The position numbers were made by a program, and so were the translations under genes. From positions 517,618-581,617 of the forward strand of contig NZ_QVMG01000001.1 of the NCBI RefSeq assembly GCF_010500925.1: DNA of 64,000 bases, written 5' to 3'. Shown here one piece after another: positions 37,743-47,347 of the stretch (its first letter is position 1; every line of letters begins with the position of its first letter). The notes under the pieces are model-generated. The model saw only the letters and a list, made by a program, of their open reading frames with translations, had not been told where the DNA came from and made no database searches. The stretch comes from Parabacteroides sp. 52. GTDB lineage: Bacteria > Bacteroidota > Bacteroidia > Bacteroidales > Tannerellaceae.

Positions 37743-38894
37743 TTATAAACGCAAAGACAGAATTTCACGAGCAACCTGCCAATCGATATGGGCATGTTCA
37801 CTCAAATGCCAATTCTTTTGCTTTACCTGTTCAACCAGCTTATCTAAATCGGATACTTTAATACCATAGTCAGACAAACGAGTGGGCAATCCCATTTCTT
37901 GAAAGAAAGCTTCACAGGCTCCCAGCGTATCTTCTACTCTTTGATCTACCGTTCCTTCGGTAATACCAAAAACAACTGCTCCCAAACGAAGTATCTTTTC
38001 CTGCTTTTCCTTTTGCATATAACGCATCACACCGGGCAGTATAACCGCCAATGTCTGGGCATGGTCTAATCCGAATTGTGCAGTCAGCGCATAACCCATG
38101 CGATGAGAAGTCCAATCCTGGGGCACTCCTTGTCCGATCCAGCCATTCAATGCATTAGCTGCAGCCCACATCAGGTTGGCACGTACTGCATAATTATCCG
38201 GCTCTTTCAACACCTTCCTCCCCTCTTCTACGATTACCTGCATCAGGCTTTCGGCAAAACGATCCTGCACCTTGGCATCAACCGGATAGGTCAAATATTG
38301 TTCGATCACATGGATAAAGGAGTCGACTACCCCATTGGCCACCTGACGGGCAGGCAATGAATAAGTCACTTCCGGATCCAACACGGCAAATTGAGGGAAT
38401 ACTTTCGGGCTGGCAAAGTTTAACTTCTCTCCCAGAGATACCCGAGTGATAACGGCACGCTCATTCATTTCCGAACCGGTGGCCGCCAACGTAATCACCG
38501 CCCCTATAGGCAGAACCTGTTGAATAGGCGCTCCTTGGCACAATATATCCCACGGATCTCCTTCAAAAGGAACGGCAGCGGCAATGAATTTAGCAGCATC
38601 CACAACAGAACCGCCGCCAACTGCCAGGATAAAGTTTATCTTTTCTTCCCGCACAAGAGTGACAGCCTCCATACAGGTCTCATAATGAGGATTCGCTTCT
38701 ATGCCCGAAAATTCCGAGACGGTATATCCATCCAACGCATTGGTTACCTGATCATATACGCCGTTTTTCTTTATACTTCCTCCTCCATACAGGAGCAATA
38801 CACGACTTCCTTGAGGAATTAAAGCCGATAAACGGGCAATCATTCCTTTTCCAAAGACTATCTTTACAGGATTACAAAACTCAAAGTTATTCAT
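37743..38894 (-). CDS. Iron-containing alcohol dehydrogenase
   Basis: 383 residues of the butanol-dehydrogenase/YqhD type: GKGMIARLSALIPQGSRVLLLYGGGSIKKNG, the nucleotide loop AVGGGSVVDAAKF, and iron ligands Asp/His in VVDSFIHVIEQYLT (Asp, His), GLDHAQTLAV and a distal His in the stretch WTSHRMGY. It reduces aldehydes with NAD(P)H. It sits between the exonuclease and coaBC, which are usually direct neighbours in this phylum, and so looks like an insertion into the housekeeping run. Confidence 0.93.
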   Translation of the reverse strand: MNNFEFCNPVKIVFGKGMIARLSALIPQGSRVLLLYGGGSIKKNGVYDQVTNALDGYTVSEFSGIEANPHYETCMEAVTLVREEKINFILAVGGGSVVDAAKFIAAAVPFEGDPWDILCQGAPIQQVLPIGAVITLAATGSEMNERAVITRVSLGEKLNFASPKVFPQFAVLDPEVTYSLPARQVANGVVDSFIHVIEQYLTYPVDAKVQDRFAESLMQVIVEEGRKVLKEPDNYAVRANLMWAAANALNGWIGQGVPQDWTSHRMGYALTAQFGLDHAQTLAVILPGVMRYMQKEKQEKILRLGAVVFGITEGTVDQRVEDTLGACEAFFQEMGLPTRLSDYGIKVSDLDKLVEQVKQKNWHLSEHAHIDWQVAREILSLRL

Positions 38895-38898
38895 GAAT

Positions 38899-39669
38899 TT
38901 ATTTAGAGTTAAAACCTCTTAGTTTAATTTCAGTAAACACCTTTTTCGTGTTCAAGGGGAAATCCCCGCCCATGATCCATCCGTAATAACCCGGATCAGT
39001 AGCTAAGACCTCTACAACAGGGCGCCCTTTATATTTTCCAAAGTTAATAACTTCTACATTTTTGTCATTGTAAACAACCCGGCCGGCAAAATCTACATTC
39101 TTTGTATGACTGGAAAATTTAGCCAGAAAAGCCATATCGTTCTCCAACTCCGGATACCGGTCTAATTGCGCTTTCAACACTTCATAAGTAGCTACCGTAT
39201 CCGCCTCCGCCGTATGGGCGTTTTCCAATGTTTTATCACAATAAAACTTATAGGCTGCTGAAAGTGTACGTTGCTCCATCTTATGAAAAATGGTCTGCAC
39301 ATCGATTAACTTTCGCTTATTCAGATCGATATCCACTTCGGCCCGCAGAAACTCTTCGACCAATAAGGGAATATCAAACCGATTGGAATTATATCCTGCC
39401 AAATCACATCCTTCTATTTGCGAAGCCAATGTTTTAGCAATTTCTTTAAAGACAGGCGCCTCCTTTACATCTTCGTCGGTAATGCCATGTATAGCTGTAG
39501 ACTCTGGAGGAATAGGCATGCCCGGATTCACGCGATAAGTTTTGCTCTCTTCTTTTCCGTTAGGGTATACTTTTACATATGAAATCTCTACAATACGATC
39601 TTTCACAATATTAATACCCGTTGTCTCCAGATCAAAGAAGACCAACGGATTTTTCAGATTTAATTGCAT
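38899..39669 (-). CDS. DnaQ-like 3'-5' exonuclease
   Basis: 256 residues with the DEDDh exonuclease motifs: ExoI FFDLETTGI, ExoII AGYNSNRFDIPLL and ExoIII around NAHTAEADTVATYEVL. The C-terminal 60 residues (INFGKYKGRPVVEVL, YYGWIMGGDFP) form the DUF3820-like tail seen in the Bacteroidetes version. It probably supplies proofreading or end trimming. It starts 10 bases after dnaN. Confidence 0.93.
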   Translation of the reverse strand: MQLNLKNPLVFFDLETTGINIVKDRIVEISYVKVYPNGKEESKTYRVNPGMPIPPESTAIHGITDEDVKEAPVFKEIAKTLASQIEGCDLAGYNSNRFDIPLLVEEFLRAEVDIDLNKRKLIDVQTIFHKMEQRTLSAAYKFYCDKTLENAHTAEADTVATYEVLKAQLDRYPELENDMAFLAKFSSHTKNVDFAGRVVYNDKNVEVINFGKYKGRPVVEVLATDPGYYGWIMGGDFPLNTKKVFTEIKLRGFNSK

Positions 39670-39679
39670 GTTTTATCTT

Positions 39680-40804
39680 TTAGTCATTCAACATCATCGG
39701 CATGAGCAACATCAAAAGATCTTCATCTTCTTCATTCTCAGTCGGGACGATTAATCCGGCACGTGACGGATCGGCTAATTCAAGAACGACCTCTCCGGCA
39801 TTTATATTTCCTAAAATTTCAATCAGATAAGTTGCTTTGAAACCAATACTCATTTCTACACCACTGAATTGGCAAACAATCTTTTCTTCCGCCGAAGTAG
39901 AATAATCAATATCCTGAGCAGACACAATCATTTCATTCTCTTTCAACTGCAACTTAACCAGGCTACTTGCCGGATTAGAAAAGACAGAGACACGTTTTAA
40001 TGCATTTAGAAAAGATAAACGGTCTATGGTTACTTTATGCGGATTTTCTTGGGGAATAACGCTGTTATAATTCGGGTAACGACCTTCGATCAGACGGCAT
40101 ACCATCTCAAATGTCTTACAGATAATGTAGGCATTATTCTCGTCAAAGGTAATTGTCACCGGTTCTGTTTCTTTTCCTAAGATACCTTTCAACAAGTTCG
40201 CCGGTTTCTTGGGTAAGATAAAAGAAGCTCTTTCCGGCGATTTGATAGAAAGATTACGCAGACGTACCAGTTTATGGCCATCCGAAGCCACAAAGGTTAA
40301 ATCGTCTGTATGTATATCAAAATAAACCCCATTCATTACCGGACGAAGTTCATCATCTGCCGTAGCAAATAAAGAACGACTGATACCATTCAACAATATT
40401 TGGCTTTCCATCGTCAGGGTAATTGGATTTTCTTTCAATGGTTTTTGCTGAGGATAGCTTTCTCCTGCTTGCCCCATGAAATTATATTTACCATTCTGAA
40501 AATGAATAAAAACCTCCAGGTTACCATCGTTAATATCAAAAGTAAGCGGCTGTTCGGGTAATTCTTTCAATGGATCCAATAGGATTTTAGAAGAAATGGC
40601 AAACAGGCCTTCCCCCTCCACATTCATCACATCAACAGAAGTCACCAATCGTGTTTCAGCGTCAGAAGCAGTTATTGTCAGCTTATTTCCATTCAAATGA
40701 AAAAGGAAACTATCCAATATGGGTAAAGAATTTTTAGAGGCAATAACTTTACTTATTGACTGAAGACGTGATAATAGCGCTGTGCTGGATACATCGAATC
40801 TCAT
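39680..40804 (-). CDS. dnaN: DNA polymerase III sliding clamp
   Basis: 374 residues, standard length, with three clamp domains: MRFDVSSTALLSRLQSISKV, PILDSFLFHLNGNKLTITA, and late FKATYLIEILGNI and the C-terminal LLMLLMPMML. It encircles DNA and tethers polymerases. First gene of a long minus-strand run that reaches ridA. Confidence 0.97.
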   Translation of the reverse strand: MRFDVSSTALLSRLQSISKVIASKNSLPILDSFLFHLNGNKLTITASDAETRLVTSVDVMNVEGEGLFAISSKILLDPLKELPEQPLTFDINDGNLEVFIHFQNGKYNFMGQAGESYPQQKPLKENPITLTMESQILLNGISRSLFATADDELRPVMNGVYFDIHTDDLTFVASDGHKLVRLRNLSIKSPERASFILPKKPANLLKGILGKETEPVTITFDENNAYIICKTFEMVCRLIEGRYPNYNSVIPQENPHKVTIDRLSFLNALKRVSVFSNPASSLVKLQLKENEMIVSAQDIDYSTSAEEKIVCQFSGVEMSIGFKATYLIEILGNINAGEVVLELADPSRAGLIVPTENEEDEDLLMLLMPMMLND

Positions 40805-40846
40805 GGCTTTCTATTTTATCTGTTATTAGTTTTTTATTTAATTGAA

Positions 40847-40854
40847 CAAAAGTA
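40847..40854 (-). promoter_or_regulatory. -7 box for dnaN
   Basis: TACTTTTG on the minus strand, 42 bases upstream of the dnaN start. Confidence 0.5.
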
Positions 40855-40954
40855 AGAAATAATTAGATCAAACAGGGTAGTTCGGGAGAAAAAGTTTACG
40901 AAAACAAGAATGCCGATTTCTCCTCCTCCCAAGGAATACTTTTTCTTTTTTTAC

Positions 40955-40988
40955 ACAAAAAAAGGGAAACCATCCGGCTTCCCTTTAT
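40955..40988 (-). terminator. Terminator of the L28-L33-DUF4295 operon
   Basis: On the minus strand AAAGGGAA, a loop of 10 bases, TTCCCTTT and a run of seven T. Confidence 0.85.
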
Positions 40989-41011
40989 CTTATCTTTTGA
41001 TTCGCGTTTTC

Positions 41012-41164
41012 TTATTTCGCGAAATAATCTTTTACTGCTTCGTTAGGAACCATTTCTTCCTGGAAGATATACGCTCCTGTTTTCGGAGACTTAACCATTT
41101 TAATTACCTTTGAATAGGTACGGCCGTCACCTTTCTTAAATGATGCAACTGCTTTTTTTGCCAT
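41012..41164 (-). CDS. DUF4295 small basic protein
   Basis: A 50-residue protein not long enough for most gene finders: MAKKAVASFKKGDGRTYSKV, then MVKSPKTGAYIFQEEMV and KDYFAK. DUF4295 is a Bacteroidetes-only family always next to L33/L28 and is presumed ribosome-linked because of this position and its basic charge. It starts 14 bases after rpmG ends. Confidence 0.92.
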   Translation of the reverse strand: MAKKAVASFKKGDGRTYSKVIKMVKSPKTGAYIFQEEMVPNEAVKDYFAK

Positions 41165-41178
41165 TGTTTAATCTCCTC

Positions 41179-41367
41179 TTATTTAATCTCTTTATGTAAA
41201 GTCATTTTTTTCAGAATGGGATTGTATTTCTTCAATTCCAAACGTGCGGTCGTATTCTTACGATTTTTGGTAGTGATGTATCTTGAAGTACCCGGCATAC
41301 CGCTTTCTTTGTGCTCTGTGCATTCCAGAATCACCTGTACTCTATTACCTTTTGCTTTTTTTGCCAT
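41179..41367 (-). CDS. rpmG: 50S ribosomal protein L33
   Basis: 62 residues with [20 protein letters not shown] and [20 protein letters not shown], the L33 core. It has a single Cys and so is the zinc-free type. Between rpmB and the DUF4295 gene. Confidence 0.97.
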   Translation of the reverse strand: MAKKAKGNRVQVILECTEHKESGMPGTSRYITTKNRKNTTARLELKKYNPILKKMTLHKEIK

Positions 41368-41383
41368 TTCTTATTTCCTCCGA

Positions 41384-41623
41384 TTATGCGTTTAAAAAAC
41401 CTTTTTCTGCTGCCATTTTAATAGCGGCATCCAAACCTAGCTTGTTGATCGTACGCAAACCTGCGGCTGAAATATTCAGACTAACCCAACAATCCTGCTC
41501 TACCCAATAGAACTTCTTTGTAAACAGGTTCACATTAAATTTACGTTTCGTCCGATGATTTGAGTGCGAAACGTTATTGCCAACCATTGCTTTCTTTCCG
41601 GTAATTTGACAAATTTTAGACAT
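41384..41623 (-). CDS. rpmB: 50S ribosomal protein L28
   Basis: 79 residues: [33 protein letters not shown] and the C-terminal [17 protein letters not shown] single N-terminal Cys marks the zinc-free type. First gene of its operon, with a full consensus promoter upstream. Confidence 0.97.
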   Translation of the reverse strand: MSKICQITGKKAMVGNNVSHSNHRTKRKFNVNLFTKKFYWVEQDCWVSLNISAAGLRTINKLGLDAAIKMAAEKGFLNA

Positions 41624-41676
41624 CTCTTTATTTTATTACTTTAATTTATTCCAGTAGATTCCCAACAAATAGGGCG

Positions 41677-41708
41677 CAAAGATACGCATTAATAATAATA
41701 CATACAAA
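41677..41708 (-). promoter_or_regulatory. Promoter of the L28 operon
   Basis: On the minus strand TTTG (41705-41708), 20 bp, TATCTTTG (41677-41684): exact consensus. Confidence 0.85.
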
Positions 41709-41792
41709 TTTTTCACCCTTATAATATATGAAATCTTCTTATTCCGAACTAGCATCATGATCAGAAACAGAAGAGATTAATTTACAAATAAG

Positions 41793-41876
41793 TACGCAGG
41801 ATGAGATTTGAACTCACACACCGTAACCGGCACTACCCCCTCAAAGTAGCGTGTCTACCAATTCCACCACCTGCGC
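41793..41876 (-). tRNA. tRNA-Leu (anticodon GAG)
   Basis: 84-nt cloverleaf on the minus strand. Acceptor GCGCAGG pairs with CCTGCGT, D-arm contains GGTAGACA, anticodon loop TTGAGGG with GAG, long variable arm as in class II tRNAs, T-loop GTTCAAATC. CCA is not encoded. Confidence 0.95.
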
Positions 41877-41888
41877 ATTTAACAGAGG

Positions 41889-41971
41889 TGCCCAGAACAG
41901 GACTCGAACCTGCACGGCTATTAACCACTCGCACCTGAAACGAGCGCGTCTACCAATTCCGCCACCTGGGC
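41889..41971 (-). tRNA. tRNA-Leu (anticodon CAG)
   Basis: 83-nt class II tRNA on the minus strand: acceptor GCCCAGG with TCTGGGC, anticodon loop TTCAGGT reading CUG codons, long variable arm, T-loop GTTCGAGTC. 12 bases from the neighbouring tRNA-Leu. Confidence 0.95.
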
Positions 41972-42017
41972 ATTCATTACATAAAAAAGAGAGAATCGCT
42001 TATCTCTCTGCTACCAG

Positions 42018-42090
42018 AGCGAAAGACGGGATTCGAACCCGCGACCCTAACCTTGGCAAGGTTATGCTCTACCAACTGAGCTACTTTCGC
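42018..42090 (-). tRNA. tRNA-Gly (anticodon GCC)
   Basis: 73-nt tRNA on the minus strand: acceptor GCGAAAG with CTTTCGC, anticodon stem TAACC/GGTTA around TTGCCAA, T-loop GTTCGAATC. First of the three-tRNA transcript. Confidence 0.96.
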
Positions 42091-42101
42091 AATAACGGCT
42101 G

Positions 42102-42133
42102 CAAAGATAGAGGTTATTTTCGATTCACCCAAA
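42102..42133 (-). promoter_or_regulatory. Promoter of the tRNA-Gly-Leu-Leu operon
   Basis: On the minus strand TTTG (42130-42133), 20 bp, TATCTTTG (42102-42109), 11 bases before the tRNA-Gly 5' end. Confidence 0.85.
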
Positions 42134-42156
42134 CAATGTGAATAGTTTTTTTATGA

Positions 42157-42981
42157 TTATAAGCGGGATATTAATTCTGTAAACAATGTTGTCATCACCG
42201 CAGCCGCTTTATTGGCCGCCGCAATCACATCCGCACCGTCATTTACAAAATCATCTGCAAAATGATATCCTTCATTGGTTATAACCGACATACCAAACAC
42301 CCGGAGACCGGCATGGCGAGCCACAATCACCTCAGAGACAGTACTCATACCAATAGCATCACCTCCTACTTTCCCATAAAAAGCATATTCCGCCGGCGTT
42401 TCATACGAAGGACCGGTCAAGCCTACATAGACCCCTTTCTTTAAAGGAATCTGTTTCTCCCGGGCAATCTCTTCCATCAAACGGATCAATTCACGGTCAT
42501 AAGCACGTGTCATATCCGGAAAACGAGGGCCAAACATTTCATCATTGGGACCAATCAACGGATTCGGCACCATACTGATATGGTCACCAATAATCATCAA
42601 ATCTCCTATTTTGAAGGTATTATTAATACCTCCCGCGGCATTCGACACCAAGAGATTTTTTATGCCTAAAAGTTTCATTACACGCACAGGAAAAGTCACC
42701 TGTTGCATCGCATACCCTTCATAATAATGAAAGCGTCCTTGCATAGCCAACACATACTTCCCTCCCAGTCTACCACATATAAAATTACCTTTATGACCGG
42801 CTACTGTCGAAGTCATAAAATGAGGAATCTCCCCATAAGGGATAATAAGTGGATCTTCAATTTGATCTGCCAAAGCACCTAAACCGCTACCTAAGATGAT
42901 AGCCGTCTCCGGTTTTTCTGTAAATCGCGAAGAAAGATAGTCTGCCGCCTCCTTATATATGTTTGTTTGAAACATTTCCAT
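42157..42981 (-). CDS. Purine-nucleoside phosphorylase
   Basis: 274 residues, the trimeric PNP-I type: [19 protein letters not shown] with phosphate-binding Ser, [35 protein letters not shown] and the base-binding [17 protein letters not shown], then [15 protein letters not shown]. It splits inosine or guanosine with phosphate into base and ribose-1-phosphate. The length matches the family. The neighbouring amidohydrolase also acts on nucleosides. Confidence 0.95.
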   Translation of the reverse strand: MEMFQTNIYKEAADYLSSRFTEKPETAIILGSGLGALADQIEDPLIIPYGEIPHFMTSTVAGHKGNFICGRLGGKYVLAMQGRFHYYEGYAMQQVTFPVRVMKLLGIKNLLVSNAAGGINNTFKIGDLMIIGDHISMVPNPLIGPNDEMFGPRFPDMTRAYDRELIRLMEEIAREKQIPLKKGVYVGLTGPSYETPAEYAFYGKVGGDAIGMSTVSEVIVARHAGLRVFGMSVITNEGYHFADDFVNDGADVIAAANKAAAVMTTLFTELISRL

Positions 42982-43098
42982 ACTCAGTTCCTGTTTTAAT
43001 TTATTACACTATTTTTTTTGCAACTGCTTTTGATTTCGTTTATTCCCTAATCATTCCGTTTCAAAAACAGTAAATATAGTGAAAAGAATTCACTCCCC

Positions 43099-44379
43099 CT
43101 ATCTTGCCATCAGATTATAGGCTATTTCAGCAGTCTTTTCCATGATAGATACTTCGCCCGGCACCGTTTTGTTTTCCATCAGGATCTGCCCGTTGCAAAG
43201 AACCGTATCTATACAACTTCCATTAGCGGCATACACCAGATTGGAAGCAAAATTAAAATTCGGAGTAAACGCCGGCATTTTTAAATCCACCAGACAAAGA
43301 TCCGCCAAATAACCTTCGGCAATACATCCGGCATATACACCCGCAATAGAAGCTCCAGACAAGGTTGCCGCCTGCAACATTTCCTCTGCAGTCATCACCT
43401 CCGGATCTTTCCGCCAAGCCTTCCCCAAAAGAGCTGCCAGCTTCATAGCCTCTACCATATCCAAATTATTCGAAGAAGCACATCCGTCTGTTCCTATCCC
43501 AACAGTAACACCCGCCTTTTTCATCTCCGCAAACTTAAACATCATACCGGAGGCTAATTTCATATTAGAAGCCGGATTATGTACTACCTTCACCTGATTA
43601 TCCGCCAACATATGTATCTCCTCATCGTCCACATACAAGGCATGGGCAATACATAAGCGGGGAGACAAAAGATTCAACTTTTTCAGATAACGCACAGGCG
43701 TTAATCCAAACTGTTTCAAAGAATCTTGCACCTCTCCTTCCGTTTCCGCCAAATGCAAATGAATGAGCAAATCATGCTCTTGCGAAAAACGATCAATCCA
43801 TTGAAGCAGTTCACCGGATACCGTATAAATAGCATGAGGACCTAACGAGAATCGAATCCTTTCATTGTATTTCGACACCCGGGAATATAAGTCCAAAACA
43901 GACTGTTTACTTTTTTCAGCCAGTTCCGGTTTGAAATGATCGAAACAGACACCGGACAATACCCCGCGAATCCCCATCTCTTCGACTGCCGAGGCTGTTG
44001 CATCAAACCGCTGATACATATCCAGGAAGGTCGTCGTTCCACTTTTTATCATTTCCAGGCAAGCGAGCTTAGCCCCCCAATAGACATCCTCATCTGTCAT
44101 CTTCGCCTCGTTCGGCCAAATCTTCTGTTCCAGCCAGGGCATCAATGCCATATCATCGCCAAATCCCCGGAACAAAGTCATGGCTGCATGCGTATGCGTA
44201 TTTACAAAACCGGGAATCAATGCTTTACCGGAACCGTCAATCACCTTATCGAATGAAGACTGTTTATCATCTATTGTTTTTTGCCCCTTGTCAATGAAGC
44301 GGATATATTTTCCTTCAATATATACATCCACACATTCCCCATTGAGCTGAGCTCCCTTTATCAAGACCTTCATATTCAA
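43099..44379 (-). CDS. Amidohydrolase, SAH/MTA deaminase-like
   Basis: 426 residues with the cytosine-deaminase-like metal site: VNTHTHAAMTLFRG (two His), LIHLHLAETEGE (His, Glu), IAHALYVDDEEI (His) and VGIGTDGCASSNN (Asp). The pattern with the MTLFRG and PWLEQKIWP stretch fits 5-methylthioadenosine/S-adenosylhomocysteine deaminases. Its first codons overlap the helicase stop by 4 bases; MKVLIKG, two codons on, is an equally good start. Confidence 0.9.
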   Translation of the reverse strand: MNMKVLIKGAQLNGECVDVYIEGKYIRFIDKGQKTIDDKQSSFDKVIDGSGKALIPGFVNTHTHAAMTLFRGFGDDMALMPWLEQKIWPNEAKMTDEDVYWGAKLACLEMIKSGTTTFLDMYQRFDATASAVEEMGIRGVLSGVCFDHFKPELAEKSKQSVLDLYSRVSKYNERIRFSLGPHAIYTVSGELLQWIDRFSQEHDLLIHLHLAETEGEVQDSLKQFGLTPVRYLKKLNLLSPRLCIAHALYVDDEEIHMLADNQVKVVHNPASNMKLASGMMFKFAEMKKAGVTVGIGTDGCASSNNLDMVEAMKLAALLGKAWRKDPEVMTAEEMLQAATLSGASIAGVYAGCIAEGYLADLCLVDLKMPAFTPNFNFASNLVYAANGSCIDTVLCNGQILMENKTVPGEVSIMEKTAEIAYNLMAR

Positions 44380-45686
44380 CTGAATTTCGCCTTCATACTT
44401 TTTATCTTTTCATCCCGTATACGGCTTAAGAGAGAAGCATATGCATCGCGTCTGACCGCCGCAAAAGAGCAACTTTCCTTTATTTCGACAATTCCCAGAT
44501 CGTCTTTTCCCAATGCCCCCTTCTGAAAAAGGAAACCAACCACATCTTTTTTACTCAACTTATCCCGCTTTCCGCGATTAATCGTCAAAGTAACCCATTG
44601 CGAACGCATAGGTTCTTTGACTTTTTCCGGAAGAAAAAACGCTTCCGGTTCACGGGGTATATATTCGGGTATCGCCTCTATTTCATTCAAAATAAGGAAA
44701 GCGTCCCCTTCAGCAGTCATACGAGCCGTTCGTCCATTGCGATGGATATAGGCCTCTTCATTGTGTGGCAAATGATAATGAATAACATGTTTAACATCCG
44801 GAATATCCAGCCCACGGGCAGCCAGATCAGTAGATATAAACACGGTAGCGCTGCCATTGCGGAAATGAGAAAGGGCTTTTTCACGCTCCGGCTGCTCCAT
44901 GCCTCCATGAAAATACTCATTATCCACCTTCATCTCAGTCAGGTAATTACTTACCCGTTCCACCGCTTCACGCAGATTGCAAAAAATCAAAGCCGACTCT
45001 CCCTTCAACTCTCCCAACAAACGATACAAGGTATATAATTTATCTTTTACCGGAGAATTTACCACATGCACCGTCAAGCCTTTTACTCCTTTCGTTTCAG
45101 TCAAAAAAGAAAGTTTCACCGGAGATGTAACACCTGTAAAGGCAGGTATATCCACCGCTGCTGTTGCCGATGTCAACACCCGCCGGCGTACACCCGGCAA
45201 ATGAGACATTATCTCTTTCATTTCTTTGAGAAATCCGAGTTCCAGTGATTTATCGAACTCATCCAATACGAGCGTACGTACGGTATCCAGATCTATATTC
45301 CCTCGTTCCACATGATCCAGGATACGCCCGGGAGTTCCTATCAACACTGTTGGCGGATGCTCCAGGCTTTTCTTTTCCGTGCGAAGAGGATGTCCTCCAT
45401 AGCAACAATTTATCTTATATCCCGCCCCCAAAGAACGGAAGACCGTTTCTATCTGCAAAGCCAACTCCCGGGAGGGAGCAATAATCAAGGCTTGAATCTT
45501 TTTTTCATCCGGTGTAAGAACAGTCAATAAAGGCAATAGAAAAGCCAATGTCTTACCCGAACCGGTAGGACTTAGAAGCAGCATGTCTTTTGTCGTGCCC
45601 GCTGCCAATACAGCCTGTTGCATCTCATTCAATGCCTCAATCCCTATATTGGCCAGAGCCCGGCAAACGATATCATTTTGTTTCAT
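44376..45686 (-). CDS. DEAD-box RNA helicase with DbpA RNA-binding domain
   Basis: 436 residues. RecA1: LSPTGSGKTLAFLLPLL, IIAPSRELALQIE, TPGRILDH and VLDEFDKSLE (a DEFD variant of the DEAD box), SAT motif LTSATAAVD; RecA2: ALIFCNLREA, ISTDLAARGLDIPDV and HRNGRTAR. The last 75 residues (VTLTINRGKRDKLSKKDVVG, IEIK-type fold) match the DbpA domain that recognises 23S rRNA, so a role in large-subunit assembly is likely. It is short for the family (E. coli DbpA is 457). Confidence 0.93.
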   Translation of the reverse strand: MKQNDIVCRALANIGIEALNEMQQAVLAAGTTKDMLLLSPTGSGKTLAFLLPLLTVLTPDEKKIQALIIAPSRELALQIETVFRSLGAGYKINCCYGGHPLRTEKKSLEHPPTVLIGTPGRILDHVERGNIDLDTVRTLVLDEFDKSLELGFLKEMKEIMSHLPGVRRRVLTSATAAVDIPAFTGVTSPVKLSFLTETKGVKGLTVHVVNSPVKDKLYTLYRLLGELKGESALIFCNLREAVERVSNYLTEMKVDNEYFHGGMEQPEREKALSHFRNGSATVFISTDLAARGLDIPDVKHVIHYHLPHNEEAYIHRNGRTARMTAEGDAFLILNEIEAIPEYIPREPEAFFLPEKVKEPMRSQWVTLTINRGKRDKLSKKDVVGFLFQKGALGKDDLGIVEIKESCSFAAVRRDAYASLLSRIRDEKIKSMKAKFS

Positions 45687-45748
45687 TCCGTTTTGTATTT
45701 AATTGCATAAACTAGCTTGCGTTCCGTCGAACCACAGCGTATAGGTTG

Positions 45749-45756
45749 CAAATGTA
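45749..45756 (-). promoter_or_regulatory. -7 box for the helicase gene
   Basis: TACATTTG on the minus strand, 62 bases upstream of the start at 45686. Confidence 0.5.
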
Positions 45757-45794
45757 CAAAAACACCATCAGAAACAGGAAGAAGACAGATATGT

Positions 45795-46031
45795 TTATTT
45801 CTTATGTAAGATCTTTTGAATCCCCCAATACAAGAGACGAAGAAACAAAACGATTCCGTAAAACAACACACTGAGACACAAAACCCAGAGTAGTTGCGTA
45901 TACAACTCTTTCCATTCCGTACCAAATGCCACAATGGAATAGAGATTCAAACCAAATGCCACCAAAAAACAAACAATGAAAATAACAATTTCCGTACGCT
46001 GTCTTTTTACTGTTAATAATATATCTCTCAT
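45795..46031 (-). CDS. Small two-helix membrane protein
   Basis: 78 residues. Two hydrophobic helices (about 14-36 and 46-68) with short basic ends. It overlaps the stop of the Gfo/Idh gene by 4 bases (ATGA), so it is translated from the same message. I do not recognise a family; the overlap is the main evidence that it is real. Confidence 0.7.
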   Translation of the reverse strand: MRDILLTVKRQRTEIVIFIVCFLVAFGLNLYSIVAFGTEWKELYTQLLWVLCLSVLFYGIVLFLRLLYWGIQKILHKK

Positions 46032-47347
46032 ACGTTTGAATGGTTTAAATAAGGTATTTTATAGGCATCCGGGAAAGGCATCACCACACGTTCTTCCATC
46101 GCTTTTATACCCAACAGGGCTAAAACAGAGGAATAATAAGCCTCTTCAACTAAAGAAGGAATCGGTTTGCCCGTAATGACAGAATGACAGAAGGCAGCTA
46201 CTAACTCTTCCGAACCATCCCCGACGGCACCAGTACTGCTGGCTCCATCATGCGTTTTTGTTTTTTCGACAATATATTCGCCTTTACTCTCTGAGGCTGT
46301 TTCCGGCACCCAGCTCGGACCAGCAAACGATACATTATCGAACACCTTATGTTCGATTTGATTGATTAATTGCTGAATACCGGGAGCCGGCTTGGGCTCT
46401 TCCATATAATATTTACCTTTACTCAACTCTATCGTTCCTTTATGGCCCAGGATCTGCTCTCCCATACCAAAGAACTTATTGGATATCGTTGATTCAAAAC
46501 TCATATGCACCCCGTTCGGATAATGATACATCACATTCACACTATCATACACCTCGCGTCCGTCTTTCCAGAAAATAATATCCCCAAATCCGGAAATAAA
46601 ATCAGGTAATGCTTTCAAAGCCCATGTCCCCAATTGTAATTGGTGTGTGGCCAACTCAGTCATCAGACCACCTGAATACTCTTTATAAAGTCGCCAGTTG
46701 ATATGTCTCTCCAAAGAGGGATCAGACACCGGGCGACGCCAGTCGTTGTTACGGAACCAATAGTTACGTATACCGACCACTTCCCCGATGGAACCGTTAT
46801 GCACCATCTCAAAAGCCTTGATATATTTGGGATCAAACAGACGCTGCTGACCAATATAAAGTACCTTACCCGATTGTTTATACGTATCATACATCGCTTT
46901 ACAATCATCCAGCGTACGTGCCATCGACTTCTCACAAAAAACGTGCTTTCCGGCATTCAAGCCCGCTATCGTAAGAGATGCGTGCGTATGCAAAGGAGAA
47001 GCGATCAAAACACCCTCTACCTCCGGTGAAAGAAGCAACTCTCTGTAGTCGGTATACGTTTTTGCTTTCGGACAAAGAGCGGCCGCCTGATCCAAATGAG
47101 GCTGATACACATCACACAAAGCCACAATTTCTGCTTGCGGTATCACGCGTAATATATTCTGAATATGATACATTCCCCGTGAACCAGTACCGATGATCGC
47201 TATTTTGGCCTTTTCGCCGATGACTTCTTTCTGGTTTTCTTTCGAAAAAGTCTGAAGCCAAGGGAAAGCACTCAACAATAAACTTCCGCCTCCCATTGCA
47301 GCTGCACTCTTCAGGAAGTCCCTCCTACTAAAATCTGTTGTTTCCAT
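46028..47347 (-). CDS. Gfo/Idh/MocA oxidoreductase with export signal
   Basis: 439 residues. The N-terminus SRRDFLKSAAAMGGGSLLLS is a twin-arginine signal as in many Bacteroidetes members, followed by the Rossmann loop IAIIGTGSRGMYH, the second strand VALCDVYQPH, ASPLHTH and EKSMARTLDDC, where EKP is usual (the Lys is kept, Pro replaced by Ser). The C-terminal domain is the glycosidase-109-like substrate part. NAD-dependent sugar oxidoreductase or hydrolase; the substrate is unknown. Confidence 0.9.
   Translation of the reverse strand: METTDFSRRDFLKSAAAMGGGSLLLSAFPWLQTFSKENQKEVIGEKAKIAIIGTGSRGMYHIQNILRVIPQAEIVALCDVYQPHLDQAAALCPKAKTYTDYRELLLSPEVEGVLIASPLHTHASLTIAGLNAGKHVFCEKSMARTLDDCKAMYDTYKQSGKVLYIGQQRLFDPKYIKAFEMVHNGSIGEVVGIRNYWFRNNDWRRPVSDPSLERHINWRLYKEYSGGLMTELATHQLQLGTWALKALPDFISGFGDIIFWKDGREVYDSVNVMYHYPNGVHMSFESTISNKFFGMGEQILGHKGTIELSKGKYYMEEPKPAPGIQQLINQIEHKVFDNVSFAGPSWVPETASESKGEYIVEKTKTHDGASSTGAVGDGSEELVAAFCHSVITGKPIPSLVEEAYYSSVLALLGIKAMEERVVMPFPDAYKIPYLNHSNV

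Noticed and set aside
41851..42141. A 96-codon plus-strand frame
   Set aside because: It is the antisense reading of tRNA genes (NRTRTCT and GIRTRDP are classic tRNA shadows).
43000..43098. Regulatory element between the phosphorylase and deaminase genes
   Set aside because: AT-rich gap without a promoter match, hairpin or repeat.
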